A DNA stretch of 55,429 nucleotides from assembly GCA_944381155.1 (NCBI GenBank), contig CALWKA010000008.1, positions 1 to 55,429 on the forward strand. Reading direction: 5' to 3'. The position numbers and the translations under genes are program-made. The stretch comes from an uncultured Clostridia bacterium. Lineage in GTDB: Bacteria; Bacillota; Clostridia; Christensenellales; UBA1242. Below the pieces are notes generated by a model that saw nothing but the letters and a program-made list of their open reading frames with translations, ran no database searches and was not told the DNA's origin. This document shows, in pieces, positions 16,783 to 26,983 of this stretch (position 1 is the first letter of the stretch; every line of letters starts with the position of its first letter).

Positions 16783-18468
16783 ATGAATATAAGGAAAATA
16801 TTAGCCGATTCAATAAATGAAAAAATTGAAAATATTAATTATGAAGATTTGATTGTCGAATCTATTTCATCGGATAAGGGAGATTATTGTCTGCCTTGTT
16901 TTTCGCTGGCAAAGATACTCAAAAAAAATCCGAATCAAATAGCGCTAGATTTGGCTTCGAATATCAAAAAATCTGATTATATTGAAAAAGTAGAAGTGGT
17001 GCAAGGGTATATAAATTTCTTTTTAAATATAGACCGCGTTTCAAAAGATGTTTTAAAAGAAATAATGTCAAGTAGCGCGCAAACGGAAGGCAAGGGCAAA
17101 GTCGTTTGCATTGATTATGGCAGTCCGAATCTTGCAAAATATCTGCACATTGGGCATTTGAAAACGCTGATTATAGGCGAGAGTTTGTGCCGATTGTTTG
17201 AAATGTTTGGCTACACTGTGAAACGACTCAATTTTGTGGGCGATTATGGCACGCCTTTTGGTAAAATTATAGGCGGGATACAGCTCTTTGGCTCGATGCA
17301 GGAAGTTGAAAAACGGGGCAATGACGCGTTGCAAGATTATTATGTGAAATTCAATCAATTGGAAGAAAAAGATGAAAAATATTCGCAAATGGCGCGCGAT
17401 ATTTTCAAAAAAATTGAACAAAAAGATGAAAAAATTTATCCTATGTATAAAAAGATTGTGGAAATTTCGCTATCCGATGCAATTGAAAAGTTTAAGTTGC
17501 TAGGCGTGGAATTTGACGATTATCGCGGGGAGATGTATTACAATCAGTTTGTGCCACAGTTGGTGGAAAGATTGAAAAAATTGAATTTACTCACCATCAG
17601 TCAGGGCGCGCAGATCGTGGACTTGTCCGCGTATGATATGCCACCTGCTCTCATCTTAAAGAGCGACGGAACGACGCTTTATGCTTCGCGCGATCTTTCC
17701 GCTTCAATCATCCGCTATCAAAATTATAAATTTGACAAAATGATTTATCTTACCGCGGTGGAGCAGGATCTACATTTCAAACAATGGTTCAAAGTGGCAC
17801 AACTTATGAAAGGCGAATATGCTTCTATGTTGGAACATGTCGCATACGGAAGATTCAGTCTGCCAGACGGGAAGATCAGTTCAAGGCGGGGCAAACAGGC
17901 AGTTTTGGTTGATTTGATTGACTATGTTTTGGCAAAAGCAAAAGATGTGATAAAAGATAGGAAGTTTGAGATAGAAAACCCAATTGATGTGGCAAAGAAA
18001 GTGTCAAGAGCGGTGTTGAATTTCAGCGTGCTGAAAGTGGAGCGCGGGAAAGATTGTGTGTTTGATGTGGAAAAAGCTTTTTCATTCGAAGGCGAGACCG
18101 CGCCATATATGCAATACACATACACTAGAATTGAGAGCATCATTCGTAAATTTAATGAAAGTTTTGCCGATGCAATCGATTCAGATTGCGATTATAAATG
18201 TTTCAATATTGATGCCTTTGCAATAGTGAAAATGTTGAATGATTTTATTTTAGATTGCAAACAGGCGCTTATTAAACGCGATCCGAGTTTTGTGGCTAAA
18301 CGCGTGATGGATCTATGCAAAGCGTTCAACAAATTTTATACTAGCACAAAAGTTTTATTAGGCGAGAAAGCTGAAATTAATGCAAAAATGTATCTACTAA
18401 AAGTGTTGAAAAAAGTGTTGAAACAGGGATTCGATTTGATATGTATTGATTGTTTAAAAGAGATGTAA
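16783..18468 (+). CDS. argS: Arginine--tRNA ligase
   Basis: ArgRS charges tRNA-Arg with arginine in the cytoplasm. The 561-residue length is normal. The N-terminal ~80 residues form the additive domain; the class I motif HIGH is at 122-125 (YLHIGHLKTL); the KMSKS-like loop reads KISSR (364-368) followed by RG; the C-terminal DALR anticodon-binding domain includes FSFEGETAPYMQYTYTR. Unusually for an essential gene it lacks a Shine-Dalgarno sequence: its ATG lies 7 bases after a TATAAT box. A terminator follows about 250 bases downstream, shared with the convergent protease gene. Confidence 0.96.
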   Translation: MNIRKILADSINEKIENINYEDLIVESISSDKGDYCLPCFSLAKILKKNPNQIALDLASNIKKSDYIEKVEVVQGYINFFLNIDRVSKDVLKEIMSSSAQTEGKGKVVCIDYGSPNLAKYLHIGHLKTLIIGESLCRLFEMFGYTVKRLNFVGDYGTPFGKIIGGIQLFGSMQEVEKRGNDALQDYYVKFNQLEEKDEKYSQMARDIFKKIEQKDEKIYPMYKKIVEISLSDAIEKFKLLGVEFDDYRGEMYYNQFVPQLVERLKKLNLLTISQGAQIVDLSAYDMPPALILKSDGTTLYASRDLSASIIRYQNYKFDKMIYLTAVEQDLHFKQWFKVAQLMKGEYASMLEHVAYGRFSLPDGKISSRRGKQAVLVDLIDYVLAKAKDVIKDRKFEIENPIDVAKKVSRAVLNFSVLKVERGKDCVFDVEKAFSFEGETAPYMQYTYTRIESIIRKFNESFADAIDSDCDYKCFNIDAFAIVKMLNDFILDCKQALIKRDPSFVAKRVMDLCKAFNKFYTSTKVLLGEKAEINAKMYLLKVLKKVLKQGFDLICIDCLKEM

Positions 18469-18722
18469 TTTTTGGAAAATCTATTTAAAATTATGAGAAT
18501 CAAAATTGCAATTATTGCATTGAACATACGCTAAAAAATTGAAATACATACACTCTGATTTTATCTAAAATATTTTTTATATTTAATAATTTAATGATAT
18601 TTATATTAATGATATTTACTAAATATTTTCTATGATAAAAATCTAATGTATAGTTTCGTTGAAGATAAAAATTTTTATTAAAGCATAGAAATTTATTTAA
18701 GCAAATGAATAGTTTAGTTCAA
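18469..18722. other. AT-rich gap between convergent genes
   Basis: About 250 bases of AT-rich DNA between argS and the shared terminator. No coding frame of note is visible on either strand. Confidence 0.5.
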
Positions 18723-18753
18723 AAAAAATCTCCTAAATTTTAGGAGATTTTTT
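18723..18753. terminator. Bidirectional terminator between argS and the HtrA-like gene
   Basis: A perfect stem of at least 13 bp (18723-18735 with 18741-18753, containing ATCTCCTA and TAGGAGAT), with A runs on the left and T runs on the right, can act in both directions. Confidence 0.85.
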
Positions 18754-18769
18754 GGTGATTATAGATAAA

Positions 18770-20254
18770 CTAAACAATAGAATTCATCATATCCAAACTG
18801 ATTTCGCCAATCACAATTGATTGATTCAGGTTGTCACGCGATACATTGATTATCACATTATCACCTACGCGCACCATCAACAAGAAATCGGATAATTGAT
18901 AATAACGCGTGATTTTATATTCTGTGTCATTTATCACAATTGAAGTGATGATATCTCCTACCATCAATCCTTTGCTCTCTGCCAATGAATCTTCACTAAA
19001 ATCAACCACAACTACATCATCACTGATAGTGATCTCATTCGAGATGTAATCGTACGAAGTTTGAGTGTTTTCCGCTGTTACGCTGACGCCTAAATACAAT
19101 TTTGATACATTATAGTATGATGATGAAGGAGCGGTGCCGGTTAGAGAATATGAAGCCGATTCGTATTGGTCAATGATATTTTCTGCCACTTTCGTCACAT
19201 TGTCATAAGGAAGAGCATAGGCAATATTTTCCGCGCTAGATCCGCTTGAAGTGGTGGTAAGTTTGGAATTTACGATTCCTATCAGTTCACCTTTGTCATT
19301 GAATAGTCCACCGCCCGAATTTCCGCCATTGATAGCGCAGTCTATTCGCATTACGCGGAAAGTGACAGTGGAAACATTGTCTACTCCTTTCATACTGATT
19401 TCTTCGCTAGTCACAGATATTATACCGCTAGTTACACTAATTCCTTCACCTTCAGGATTTCCGATAGCAATTGCCGTGTCAGCAAGGCCGTACCCGTCTG
19501 CCACGGTGACTGCTTTTGCATCCGGACTGACAGATAAAAGGTCAGGAGTGGAAACTTTCAGCACTGCGATATCATAATTCATAGATCCGCCAATGTAACT
19601 ACATTCCACACCGTTTCCGCCAAATTCAAGCGTGGGCGCTTGTAAAGCGTCTTTAGAATCAGTTTCATACATTATTGCATTTTGACCATACGGATAAGCG
19701 TATATCAAGCGGGCGATATTGTCGCTTGTGGCAGAATCTACTTGATAAACTACATGGTAGTTGGTGATGATATAACTATATTCATCATTCATTTCGTATA
19801 TCACGCCCGCGCCACAATAAACTTTAGATTCAGTAATTTCTTGATAAATAGGCGGAAATTCGGATGTGATAGGGTGCTCTACATAAATACTTAATACAGA
19901 AGGCACAGCATTCACCACAGCGTCTTTTGTGCTGTTCTCTTCTAGTGTAAAATTCAGATAATCGGATAGGAATCTATGATAATCTTCATCAGTATCCGAA
20001 TATTCTCCGCGTTCCACTAAAGACATAAATATATCATCAATAGTAATATTTTCTGCATCTTGTCCGTCTTTGCCATTTTCAATTGTAAGAGATGAAGAAG
20101 TGTTGTCCGAATAATAGATAGTGTATACATCGTTGTTGCCAATGGAGTCAGTTTTTTCAATTCCGATCACATACGGATCGGTGGCGCATCCGCCGAATAG
20201 GAACACGCACGGTAGCATTATTATAAGTAAAAGAAAAGTTCTGAATTTTTTCAT
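18770..20254 (-). CDS. HtrA/trypsin-like serine protease lipoprotein with PDZ domain
   Basis: A surface serine protease, probably for quality control or processing of exported proteins. The 494-residue protein starts with a lipoprotein signal (hydrophobic run, lipobox FGGC, Cys23). A linker follows with a short collagen-like GKDGQD element. The chymotrypsin-fold domain has a complete triad: His167 in NYHVV, Asp228 in YDIAVL, and Ser313 in GGNSGGGLF. The C-terminal region (about 385-490) looks like a PDZ domain (LMVGDIITSI). AAAGGAG upstream gives a strong SD. It is divergent from radC. DegP-type proteins are usually anchored by a helix, so a lipid anchor is a variant. Confidence 0.92.
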   Translation of the reverse strand: MKKFRTFLLLIIMLPCVFLFGGCATDPYVIGIEKTDSIGNNDVYTIYYSDNTSSSLTIENGKDGQDAENITIDDIFMSLVERGEYSDTDEDYHRFLSDYLNFTLEENSTKDAVVNAVPSVLSIYVEHPITSEFPPIYQEITESKVYCGAGVIYEMNDEYSYIITNYHVVYQVDSATSDNIARLIYAYPYGQNAIMYETDSKDALQAPTLEFGGNGVECSYIGGSMNYDIAVLKVSTPDLLSVSPDAKAVTVADGYGLADTAIAIGNPEGEGISVTSGIISVTSEEISMKGVDNVSTVTFRVMRIDCAINGGNSGGGLFNDKGELIGIVNSKLTTTSSGSSAENIAYALPYDNVTKVAENIIDQYESASYSLTGTAPSSSYYNVSKLYLGVSVTAENTQTSYDYISNEITISDDVVVVDFSEDSLAESKGLMVGDIITSIVINDTEYKITRYYQLSDFLLMVRVGDNVIINVSRDNLNQSIVIGEISLDMMNSIV

Positions 20255-20412
20255 ATGTTTCTCCTTTTATTCCATAATTTTATATGATAACGCTCATATA
20301 ATAAAATATTATATCACAAAGAAATTTATTTTATATCTTTTTTTAATATGTTTTTAAAAATTATTTTGAAAATTTTGCAATTTATGATAACCTAATAATG
20401 ACGGAATAATTT

Positions 20413-21195
20413 ATGAAAAAAGATTTGAAGCACAAACACGCAGGACATAGGCAGAGATTGAAAAACAAAGTGCGAATGAATGGTTTGAAATCTTTGAGTA
20501 TACACGAAGTGTTGGAATTGCTATTGATGTATACGATTCCTCAAAAAGATACAAACGCGTTGGCGCACGAGTTGATTGATAGATACAGCAATTTTTCTAA
20601 TGTGTTGGAGGCGGATTATCTAGATATTATGAATGTCAGTGGAGTTGGTGAAGAAACTGCACTGTTTTTGACAATGTTGCCCGATTTGTTTGACTTGTAT
20701 AAGAAAGATAAGCAAGAGATTGTAGAAATTCGTTTGAATTGTCCGCGCGATTGTGTGCAATATTTTCGATCGCATCACGAATTGCACTCAAAAGAATATT
20801 TGTATGTGGTAGGGCTTAATAGTATGAACAAGATCGTAAAGACTTTTGAAATTGAAGGCGTGAACGATGTGAATATAAAAATTGGGTTGAAAGATTTTGC
20901 TCAAATGATTACAGGAAAAATGCTCACGGGGATCATCCTGTTTCATACTCATCCTAATGGAAAAGCGTATCCGAGCGAAGATGATGTTGACACAACTCAA
21001 AAGATTTTTGATATTTGTTCAATAATGGGAGTGACACTTCTCGACCATATAATATTGAATGAAGAAGATTATTATTCATTTGGTTGTGAAGGCTTGATAG
21101 ATGAAATGCAACGCAAATATTCAAATCTTTATTCGTTTTCAAAGAAGCAAAATGTCAATTTTCAGCAGAACAAATATGATTATACAAAAAAATAA
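20413..21195 (+). CDS. radC: RadC-like JAB/MPN domain protein
   Basis: A 260-residue protein of the RadC (UPF0758) family. The N-terminal part (about 10-100) has the helix-hairpin-helix-like region with SGVGEETALFL. The C-terminal JAMM metalloprotease-like domain keeps the metal motif HTHPNGKAYPSEDD (H-x-H-x10-D type). Despite the name, a DNA-repair role is not established for the family. The ATG has only a weak GGA 8 bases upstream. It is divergent from the HtrA-like protease and followed by an AT-rich gap. Confidence 0.9.
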   Translation: MKKDLKHKHAGHRQRLKNKVRMNGLKSLSIHEVLELLLMYTIPQKDTNALAHELIDRYSNFSNVLEADYLDIMNVSGVGEETALFLTMLPDLFDLYKKDKQEIVEIRLNCPRDCVQYFRSHHELHSKEYLYVVGLNSMNKIVKTFEIEGVNDVNIKIGLKDFAQMITGKMLTGIILFHTHPNGKAYPSEDDVDTTQKIFDICSIMGVTLLDHIILNEEDYYSFGCEGLIDEMQRKYSNLYSFSKKQNVNFQQNKYDYTKK

Positions 21196-21554
21196 TTGTA
21201 ATAAATATAAAACAATTAAGTATTAGGAAACAATAAGTTTTATTTTAAGATCACAATTTATCTAAAAAAATAATTAAAAAAATGAAATAATTAAAATAAA
21301 ATTATTCAATAAAAATTATTAAAATTAAAAACTAACAAACTGATAAAGATAAAATTTTAATGAATTAAAAAAATAAAAATTTTATAAAAATTCTTAAAAA
21401 ATGTAAAAAACAAGAAAAAAATACTTAAAAATACCTTAATTTTATAAATTTTTGTAATTTTTTTAATTTTTATATATTAAAAAATATTTTCAACTAATTT
21501 ATTTTATTTTCATATATCTAAATATGATTATTTTAAAATAGTCATAGGAGAAAA
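21196..21554. other. AT-rich intergenic gap
   Basis: About 360 bases composed mainly of A and T runs. I see no gene or GC-containing hairpin. The SD TAGGAG of the next gene lies at its right edge. Confidence 0.5.
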
Positions 21555-22496
21555 ATGAATAATTATATTGATAAATTATTTTTTTCATTGATTAATGAAA
21601 TCAAATCAAAAAATGCAAATGAAATTTATTTTAATATGTTGACCAAATTCAAAATGATTCCGTTTACCACGCAACTATCTATTCAACAATTTTTGAATCA
21701 ATTTAATTATTGGGGAAAGATCGAGATTGAGCGCGACAATTATGAAATGCTTTGGCTAAAAGCAAAAGTCTTTTGCGAGCATATTGACGAGTTTGTTTGG
21801 CTATATAAAAAACTGAATGACTACAAATCAAAATATATATTGTTCTCAATTCTAAATAATTTCTACAATTTTGACTTTGAAAATTTGAAGAATTCAATTG
21901 AATGCATATTTAAACATTATTTTGACCTTGATCTAATTGACAGATTGAAAGATTCTGTTTTTGTGGATGTTGGGGCTTTCGTTGGAGATAGTACGATCGA
22001 CTTTGTGGATAGTTTTCAAAAGGATTCATATAATAAAATTTATTGCTATGAAATTAGTGATAAAAATATAGAGCGTATGAAAGAAAATTTGAAAGGCTAT
22101 TCAAATATATCCATTATCAAGAAAGCAGTGTCGGACAAAAATGAGAAGTTATATTTTGACGAAAATGTGGAATCGTCTGCCAATCAAATTAGCAAAGCGG
22201 GCGCTATTGCAGTGGACGGAGTTTCATTAGATGAAGATATAGGCGAGCGAATTGATATTGTCAAAATGGATATAGAAGGTGGAGAGAGAAAGGCGCTTAT
22301 TGGAATGAAAGAGCATATAAAGGTTGATACCCCAATTCTATTGATCTCGGTATATCATAACAACACCGATCTATTTGAAATTCCAAAATTGATATTGAGT
22401 TATAATGAAGATTACGATTTGTATATTAGATATTATGGCGGTTGTATTTTTGCTACAGAAATAGTTTTGATTGCAATACCTAAAAATAGAAAATAA
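21555..22496 (+). CDS. FkbM-family SAM-dependent methyltransferase
   Basis: A 313-residue protein whose second half (about 135-310) is an FkbM-type methyltransferase: the SAM-binding FVDVGAFVGDSTIDF motif, a KIYCYEISDKNIERM segment, and the family hallmark VKMDIEGGERKAL. The first ~130 residues are helical and unassigned. FkbM enzymes often O-methylate sugars or small molecules, and many sit in polysaccharide loci; the substrate here is unknown. TAGGAG precedes the ATG with proper spacing. The gene stands alone between two AT-rich gaps. Confidence 0.88.
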   Translation: MNNYIDKLFFSLINEIKSKNANEIYFNMLTKFKMIPFTTQLSIQQFLNQFNYWGKIEIERDNYEMLWLKAKVFCEHIDEFVWLYKKLNDYKSKYILFSILNNFYNFDFENLKNSIECIFKHYFDLDLIDRLKDSVFVDVGAFVGDSTIDFVDSFQKDSYNKIYCYEISDKNIERMKENLKGYSNISIIKKAVSDKNEKLYFDENVESSANQISKAGAIAVDGVSLDEDIGERIDIVKMDIEGGERKALIGMKEHIKVDTPILLISVYHNNTDLFEIPKLILSYNEDYDLYIRYYGGCIFATEIVLIAIPKNRK

Positions 22497-22904
22497 ATAA
22501 TATGACTATATCGCTATATAAAAACAATTTTAATAAATAACAATAAAAAATTTTATATTATTATATTTAGTCATTAGTTTTATATTAAAAATGGAAAATG
22601 AAAAATCATAAAAAATTTATAAAAAATCTATTTTTTAATATAAAAATGCGAATTTTTCATTGTTTTTAATAAAAAATAAAATTTATTTTATAAAAAATAC
22701 AAAAAATAATTTACTTTCCTTTATTTTAATAATGCAAAATTATTTTATAAAATTTTTGGAAATAACAAAATTATAAAAATTATGGCAATAGAAATTTGTT
22801 AAAATAGCAAGCTGTTTTATTAAAAAAAGAAAATATTTTTTGTCTTATTTAAAAATTGCGATTAATTTTTGTTTTGCAATATTTTTAATTGTTGGCTGAA
22901 TTAG
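22497..22904. other. AT-rich intergenic gap
   Basis: About 400 bases of extreme AT content between the methyltransferase and helicase genes. No coding frame or GC-containing terminator is visible. Confidence 0.5.
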
Positions 22905-22933
22905 TTGAAAAATTTGACACATTCTGATAAAAT
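22905..22933 (+). promoter_or_regulatory. Promoter of the helicase-nuclease gene
   Basis: TTGAAA (22905-22910), 17 bases, TAAAAT (22928-22933). The start is expected near 22940. The AAAGGA SD is at about 22940-22946 and the ATG at 22953. Confidence 0.7.
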
Positions 22934-22952
22934 AAAAGAAAAGGAATGTGTT

Positions 22953-25900
22953 ATGGGATCAATTTATAAATATTACAAAGAGCGCTTGATTGAAATTAGC
23001 GGAAAGAATAGAAGTCTTTATGCGCGCAGTATCAGCAAAAAATATTCGTACGACATCGGTGCAGTGATTGGAAATGATAAGGATGAGTTCCAAGAGTTTC
23101 TTACATTCCTTTGGAAAGGTAAGCGAACAGGATATTCTTTGATAGGCAAAAATATGAAAGATAGACTGTTTAAAAACTTTAATTTGGAAGGCAAGATCAA
23201 ACCTCAATTCAAGTCCACAGACGGAATGGAAGCAGAAGAAAAACGCGCGGAAAATTTAAGGCGCGAACGCTTGCGCAGAGAAGAAGGCAAGCGTATAATT
23301 TCATCGCAAGTCAATGCTTTGCGCGGGTTGAAAAGGGAGATTGACGAGTTTGCAAAGGAGACGGGTAGATATGAATTATTTATCGGTTATCCTTTTGTGA
23401 CGGGCGTGTTGAACAAAGATATTGTCGTGAAAGCGCCATTGATACTTTTCCCTGTTGTCATAAATGTGGAAAACGACAATACAGTTTCAATTGAAGCCAA
23501 GTCGGATGAGTTGGTTCAATTTAACAAAGTTTTGATGCTCGCATATGCAAAAGAGCATAGATTGAAAAACGACGGGATGATGATGGAGTTTGACAATCTA
23601 ATTGATTACAAATTCAAAACTGTCAAAGATGTGGTCACTTATCTTGCCAATTATGGCTATAAATTTGATATTAGGGACAATTTTGATTCGCTAAACAAGT
23701 TTATAAAATTTGATGACATCCCTGAACCTAATGAAGTGGACGGCTTGAAGATTGTAAATTCTTGCGTGATTGGGCGTTTCCCGCTCGCCAATTCAATATA
23801 TAATGACTATACCTTGCTTGAAAAAAAGCATCTGACATCGTCTGCTATTAGGCAGTTGTTGGAAGCAAAAAGTATCAAGAAAAATAAGAAATATGATGAT
23901 AGAATATTCACCATCAACGATTTAGATTATGCGCAAGAGAGCGCAATAGACAAGCTGAATGAATACAACAATTTAGTCATATATGGTCCGCCTGGTACGG
24001 GTAAATCGCAAACAATTGTGAACATAATCTCGGACGCACTCTGCAAAAATAAACGCGTGCTAGTAGTTTCGCAGAAAAAAGCTGCGCTTGAAGTGGTGTT
24101 CAATCGTTTGAATACACTCAATTCAAAATGTATGTTCATAACGGACGCGGAGAAAAACAAAGTAGAATTTTATGAAAGATGCGCGCAGATGCATCAAGCG
24201 GTGATGAATTCAAACACAACCAATGTCGGCACACAAGATTTTGACCGAATAGAAACTGCTATTGAAAAAGAAATTGACGAACTGCAATCTATTTCAAACG
24301 CAATGTTTACCAAGACTCCATTTGGACTTTCGCTTCAAGAGATGTATACAAATTCGGCAAAAATAGGAAAAAACAGTTATGACTATGTTTTGTATAAACT
24401 GATGAAGAAAAACAAAGATTTGATGGCGATGGATTATCAGACGCTTCATTCTACTTTGCGCATTATTAAGGAGAAAAACAAGGCAAATTTATATTATAGA
24501 TATATTGAATTGAAGAAGAATAATCCGTTAATTGATCACATCAAAGCGAATGTGGAAATACATACTATCAACCAAATGAAAGTCTATCTAAAAGAGATTG
24601 TTCAAAAGAATATTGTCCCATTTGATACGGCAAAACATCCGCACGCTAGGCAACTTATAATTTATATGTTGGAAAACAATGTGGACAAAATTGAAGATAT
24701 GCAACCATTGATTCATATGATCTCAAAAGTGGAAAACAAAAAATTGCACAAAGATCTTAAAATGTCAAAAGTGTTGTTCCCTGCCTATCCGTTTGTGAAA
24801 AACAAAGTTATCAAAAAAGAAGAGGAAATCAAAGCAAATTTTGAACAGACGCTTGAAGATATTCAAAATTATATCAGCCAATATTCTTTGCTAAATAAAG
24901 TGTTGGATAGAAAGGGATTTTTGATGACCATTGACAATTTAATCAATGGAAATTCGATATTTTTAAGATTGCTTTTAAATGCGCTCAATGATTATATAGA
25001 AATTCGTGATGTTAATGTTTCGCTTTTGGGGCTGACGGATGACGAACGAATTATACTTAATTTTGCTTATGAAAATTCAAAGAATGCGCGTCAGTACAAA
25101 GAGATTATTGATAAATTGATGGAAATCAGAATCTATCACGAAACTATAAAGTACGAAGAACTAAACAGAACCGAACTTTCAAAGATTATAGATTTTGAAA
25201 ATATCCGCAATCGCATATTGTCGCTTAAAAAAGATGAAAAACAAATATCAAAAGAAATTTGTTTGAACAAATTCAAGGAAGAATACATCCAATTTTACAA
25301 TAATAACGAAGAAAATAAGAATTATTTATATCAAATTACCAAACAGCAAAATCTATTGCCGATCAGGAAAACAATGGATCTATACAATGAATTTTTGCTC
25401 AAATTGTTTCCGTGCTGGTTGTTGTCACCAGAGAGTGTATCCACAATTTTCCCGCTCAAAAAAGAGATGTTTGATATCATCTTGTTCGATGAGGCAAGTC
25501 AGGTGTTTATTGAAAATACACTTCCTACAATTTATCGTGGAAAAAGTATTGTGGTGGCGGGAGATTCAAAACAATTGCGTCCAACAGCCACTTTTGTGAA
25601 GAGATATATGGGTAATGATAGCGATGAAGAGTTGGATATGGCCACGCAAGCAGCTTTGGAAGTGGAAAGTTTGCTTGACCTTGCCACATCTAGATTTACT
25701 AGCACAAATTTGACCTACCACTACCGAAGTAAAAGTGAAGAATTGATTGATTTTTCAAACTATGCTTTTTATGACGGTAAGTTGCAAATTGCGCCTAATA
25801 TTTCAAAAAATGTGGGTTGTAAGCCGATTGAGCGAATCAAAGTCAATGGTCATTGGCTCGCTAGAAGAAATGAAGAAGAAGCAAATGCTGTTGTGTCTTT

Positions 25901-26762
25901 GCTGAAAAAATTGATTAAAAATAAGCGAAACAAATCGTCTATTGGAATTATAACCTTCAATACCGAGCAAGAAAATGCTATTGAAGATGCAATTGATCTC
26001 GAATGCCAAAAAGATCTTACATTCAGAGATGCGTACATTCGCGAACAAAATAGGAAAGAAAATAATGAAGATTGCTCAATTTTCATAAAAAATTTGGAAA
26101 ATGTACAGGGTGATGAGCGTGACATTATCATATTTAGTATAGGCTATGCGCGCAATGAATATGGCAAAGTTGTGGCGCACTTTGGTTCGCTGTCCGTTGA
26201 AGGCGGAGAGAACAGATTGAATGTTGCTATTACGCGTGCGAAAGAAAAAATATATGTTGTGACAAGCATCGAACCAGAAGAATTGATTGTGGAAGGGAGC
26301 AAAAATGCGGGCCCTAAAATATTCAAAAGCTATTTGAAATATGTGCGCGCTATATCTAATAAAAAATATAAAGAGGCAGGCTTTATTTTGGATAGTTTCA
26401 AGCCAAGTTTGCCTAATTCAAATATGGAAGTCATTAACAATTCTATTGAAAATGATATAAAAAATGAATTGCTAAAATTGGGTTATTTCGTTGAAACCAA
26501 TTTGGGAAACACTGATTACAAATTGTCGCTAGCGGTATATGACAAGAAAATTGATAGATATCTATTGGGAATTGAATGTGATTATGCGGCGTACAAGAGC
26601 AGTGACTCCATTTTGGAGCGAGATGTGTATAGGACGAAATTCCTTCAATCGCGTGGCTGGAATATTATGCGAGTGTGGAGTAGAGATTGGTGGATGAACA
26701 AAAATAAAGTGATCACCAACATTGTGAAAGCAATCAATGAAGCAAAGAAAAAATATGTTTAA
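22953..26762 (+). CDS. Superfamily 1 helicase with C-terminal restriction-endonuclease-like domain
   Basis: A 1269-residue protein. An N-terminal ~300-residue region precedes a UvrD/Upf1-like SF1 motor: Walker A GPPGTGKS (345-352), Walker B FDEAS (Asp846), motif III VVAGDSKQLRPT, YHYRSKSEEL, VQGDERDII, and motif VI NVAITRAKEKIYV. A long helical insertion lies between Walker A and B. The last ~100 residues resemble a DUF559/MTES_1575-type nuclease: IECD (Glu1208, Asp1210) followed by RDVYRTKFLQSRGW and VWSRDWW. Proteins of this layout may act in DNA repair or phage defence; here it stands alone with no methylase. The in-frame TTG at 22905 coincides with the -35 box, so the SD-led ATG at 22953 is used. 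Confidence 0.92.
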   Translation: MGSIYKYYKERLIEISGKNRSLYARSISKKYSYDIGAVIGNDKDEFQEFLTFLWKGKRTGYSLIGKNMKDRLFKNFNLEGKIKPQFKSTDGMEAEEKRAENLRRERLRREEGKRIISSQVNALRGLKREIDEFAKETGRYELFIGYPFVTGVLNKDIVVKAPLILFPVVINVENDNTVSIEAKSDELVQFNKVLMLAYAKEHRLKNDGMMMEFDNLIDYKFKTVKDVVTYLANYGYKFDIRDNFDSLNKFIKFDDIPEPNEVDGLKIVNSCVIGRFPLANSIYNDYTLLEKKHLTSSAIRQLLEAKSIKKNKKYDDRIFTINDLDYAQESAIDKLNEYNNLVIYGPPGTGKSQTIVNIISDALCKNKRVLVVSQKKAALEVVFNRLNTLNSKCMFITDAEKNKVEFYERCAQMHQAVMNSNTTNVGTQDFDRIETAIEKEIDELQSISNAMFTKTPFGLSLQEMYTNSAKIGKNSYDYVLYKLMKKNKDLMAMDYQTLHSTLRIIKEKNKANLYYRYIELKKNNPLIDHIKANVEIHTINQMKVYLKEIVQKNIVPFDTAKHPHARQLIIYMLENNVDKIEDMQPLIHMISKVENKKLHKDLKMSKVLFPAYPFVKNKVIKKEEEIKANFEQTLEDIQNYISQYSLLNKVLDRKGFLMTIDNLINGNSIFLRLLLNALNDYIEIRDVNVSLLGLTDDERIILNFAYENSKNARQYKEIIDKLMEIRIYHETIKYEELNRTELSKIIDFENIRNRILSLKKDEKQISKEICLNKFKEEYIQFYNNNEENKNYLYQITKQQNLLPIRKTMDLYNEFLLKLFPCWLLSPESVSTIFPLKKEMFDIILFDEASQVFIENTLPTIYRGKSIVVAGDSKQLRPTATFVKRYMGNDSDEELDMATQAALEVESLLDLATSRFTSTNLTYHYRSKSEELIDFSNYAFYDGKLQIAPNISKNVGCKPIERIKVNGHWLARRNEEEANAVVSLLKKLIKNKRNKSSIGIITFNTEQENAIEDAIDLECQKDLTFRDAYIREQNRKENNEDCSIFIKNLENVQGDERDIIIFSIGYARNEYGKVVAHFGSLSVEGGENRLNVAITRAKEKIYVVTSIEPEELIVEGSKNAGPKIFKSYLKYVRAISNKKYKEAGFILDSFKPSLPNSNMEVINNSIENDIKNELLKLGYFVETNLGNTDYKLSLAVYDKKIDRYLLGIECDYAAYKSSDSILERDVYRTKFLQSRGWNIMRVWSRDWWMNKNKVITNIVKAINEAKKKYV

Positions 26763-26937
26763 TTAATTACAGGTGAAAATAAATTAGATATCTCAATGAA
26801 AAGTGTTTAAAATGTTGATAAAATTATAGACAAATATAAACAATTAAAATAATAAAATATGTAAATAAAAAATTATATATTGTTTTGAATATAATAATAT
26901 CAGTCTAGGAGATTTAGTTTTATTTTCACTTGTTTTT

Positions 26938-26966
26938 TTAACCTTTTTTAAGCAATTTCATATAAT
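26938..26966 (+). promoter_or_regulatory. Promoter of the frameshifted small gene
   Basis: TTAACC (26938-26943), 17 bases, TATAAT (26961-26966). The start is near 26973, and the strong SD GGGAGGG is followed by the ATG at 26984. Confidence 0.6.
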
Positions 26967-26983
26967 GATATTGGGAGGGAAAT

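Noticed and set aside
22905-22952. TTG start for the helicase, adding 16 residues
   Set aside because: The TTG is the -35 box of a good promoter, and the ATG at 22953 has an SD.
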